Positions 62,893 to 64,000 of a stretch of DNA of 64,000 nt are shown here, piece after piece. This DNA is from Candidatus Berkiella cookevillensis. GTDB lineage: Bacteria > Pseudomonadota > Gammaproteobacteria > Berkiellales > Berkiellaceae. A model generated the notes under the pieces. It worked only from the letters and a program-made list of their open reading frames with translations, was not told the origin of the DNA and did not search any database. The position numbers were made by a program, and so were the translations under genes. The stretch covers positions 992,001 through 1,056,000 of the forward strand of contig NZ_LKHV02000001.1 in NCBI RefSeq assembly GCF_001431315.2, read 5' to 3'. Position 1 is the stretch's first letter. Each line of letters opens with the position of its first letter.

Positions 62893-64000
62893 TTGAGTGC
62901 TTTAGAAGATATCAAAGTTCCTAACATTGGTGATTTTCACGGTGTTGAAGTCATTGAGCTTTTAGTAAAAGTGGGTGATGTGCTTGCTGCAGAAGATCCA
63001 CTCCTTACCTTGGAAACAGAAAAGGCAACGATGGATATACCTTGCCCTATGGCAGGGGTTGTCGATGCTATTTTGGTAAAGGCAGGTGATAAAGTATCGC
63101 AAGGTGATGTGATTTTGAAGCTCAAAGCGACAGCCAATGAAACCAAAATTGAGCCTCCTGCAAGCGTTAGTACTACTACAGCAGTAGAGCAACAATCACT
63201 CGAATCTACGACTACACAAGCAGAAGTATCTGTTTCTGTTAATGCTCCAGTCTCATCCAGCAGTGTTACGATAAGTTTGCCGCAAGCTGATGATTTTAAA
63301 GATGTAACGGTTATTGAAATTTTAGTAAAACCTGGTGATAAGATTGTTAAAGATCAATCCATCATTGCGTTGGAGAGTGAAAAAGCGAGCTTGGAGTTAC
63401 CCAGCGAAGAAGCAGGCGTAATAGAAGAAATTTTTGTTAAAGTAGGGGATAAAGCAAACCCTGGCACAAAAATATTGAAGATGTTGGCAGAGGTAAGTGG
63501 GCCTGTTGCTACGGAGGTCGCTCAAAAGACAGCTTTAGCAGCACCTGCTGAGAAAACCTCAGTGCCTGCTACACAGATTATACCAGTGATAAATCAAGCT
63601 TCTCCTTCTATTGCATCTGTTGCATACAATGGAACAGGTGGGCATGCGGGACCTGCAACACGTAAATTAGCGCGTGTATTGGGCGTAGATTTGTCAAAGG
63701 TTTCGGGTAGTGGACACAAAGGCCGTATTACGACTCAAGACGTAGAGCAATATGTAAAAGCTTATTTGCAAAAGCAACCTGAATCTACTGGGACAGGTAT
63801 TCCACCTATTCCTGCTCAAGATTTTAGCCAATTTGGAGAGATTGAGGTAAAATCATTGTCGCGGATTAAGAAGCTAACCGCTCGAAACATGTCGCGCAAT
63901 TGGTTGAATATTCCTCATGTTACTCAGTTTGATGAAGCGGATATTACTGAACTAGAGAAATTTAGAAAAGGAAATAAGCAGGCAGCACAAGATAAAGGCA
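62893..64000 (+). CDS. aceF: Pyruvate dehydrogenase E2 (dihydrolipoamide acetyltransferase), 3' truncated
   Basis: TTG start with GGAG nine bases ahead; no in-frame ATG precedes the lipoyl domain. 369 codons are present. Two lipoyl domains are seen, with lipoyl-lysine motifs ETEKATMDIP (about residue 41) and ESEKASLELPSEEAG (about residue 163), separated by an A/P/T/S-rich linker. An E3/E1-binding domain (GPATRKLARVLGVDLSKVSG) follows, then the beginning of the catalytic domain (SRIKKLTARNMSRNWLNIPH). The rest lies beyond the right edge. E. coli has three lipoyl domains; this one has two. Confidence 0.96.
   Translation, partial: MSALEDIKVPNIGDFHGVEVIELLVKVGDVLAAEDPLLTLETEKATMDIPCPMAGVVDAILVKAGDKVSQGDVILKLKATANETKIEPPASVSTTTAVEQQSLESTTTQAEVSVSVNAPVSSSSVTISLPQADDFKDVTVIEILVKPGDKIVKDQSIIALESEKASLELPSEEAGVIEEIFVKVGDKANPGTKILKMLAEVSGPVATEVAQKTALAAPAEKTSVPATQIIPVINQASPSIASVAYNGTGGHAGPATRKLARVLGVDLSKVSGSGHKGRITTQDVEQYVKAYLQKQPESTGTGIPPIPAQDFSQFGEIEVKSLSRIKKLTARNMSRNWLNIPHVTQFDEADITELEKFRKGNKQAAQDKG

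Overview
The window comes from an AT-rich gammaproteobacterium. The order murD-ftsW-murG-murC-murB-ddl-ftsQ-ftsA-ftsZ-lpxC, an aceE/aceF pair next to ampD, and an EmrE-type SMR transporter all point there. Low GC, many dispersed non-coding repeats, eukaryote-like enzymes (a tubulin-tyrosine-ligase-like protein, a DOT1-like methyltransferase) and lysine/histidine-rich coiled-coil proteins suggest a host-associated lineage such as Legionellales. That placement is inference; no marker gene settles it.

Layout. 1-11.0 kb: the distal half of the division and cell wall (dcw) cluster, ending in lpxC and a rho-independent terminator. 11.1-11.7 kb: two small glycine-rich hydrophobic peptides with bacteriocin-like leaders behind a good sigma-70 promoter. 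11.9-23.7 kb: accessory genes (TetR regulator, an epimerase / saccharopine-dehydrogenase-like / DUF2269 operon, a coiled-coil protein, M48 protease, GNAT, SMR pump, TTL-like protein, murI, MASE1-like membrane protein, DOT1-like methyltransferase). 24.0-31.1 kb: an ABC exporter pair and several exported proteins (serine beta-lactamase-fold enzyme, degenerate endonuclease I, CxxC thiol protein, putative zinc phospholipase C). 31.2-42.9 kb: one 3906-residue repeat protein of the type I-secreted adhesin class, with eleven repeats of about 170 residues, three vWA domains and a Calx-beta domain. 43.3-44.5 kb: a REP-associated tyrosine transposase bounded by 12-bp inverted repeats. 44.7-48.2 kb: an acetate kinase-PduL fusion, a PhaJ-like hydratase and a YihG-like acyltransferase. 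48.5-56.2 kb: a complete trp operon on the minus strand, led by a DAHP synthase and controlled by a textbook attenuator with a 31-residue TrpL leader peptide containing adjacent Trp codons. 56.3-64 kb: a secreted protein, a PAS coiled-coil membrane protein, a retropepsin-like protease, ampD, aceE and the 5' part of aceF.

The most unusual features are: (1) a family of roughly 107-147-bp palindromic repeats (called F1 here) at or just after the 3' ends of genes, which supplies the stop codon and last residues of at least two unrelated proteins (both end SLRT) and is inserted twice in the trp operon; (2) a second repeat family (F2) that also starts at gene stops; (3) the single-polypeptide AckA-PduL fusion beside a PhaJ-like gene; (4) the trp attenuator that also covers DAHP synthase; (5) the paired bacteriocin-like peptides; and (6) the giant adhesin with in-frame block duplications carrying vWA domains. 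No tRNA, rRNA or CRISPR array was found.
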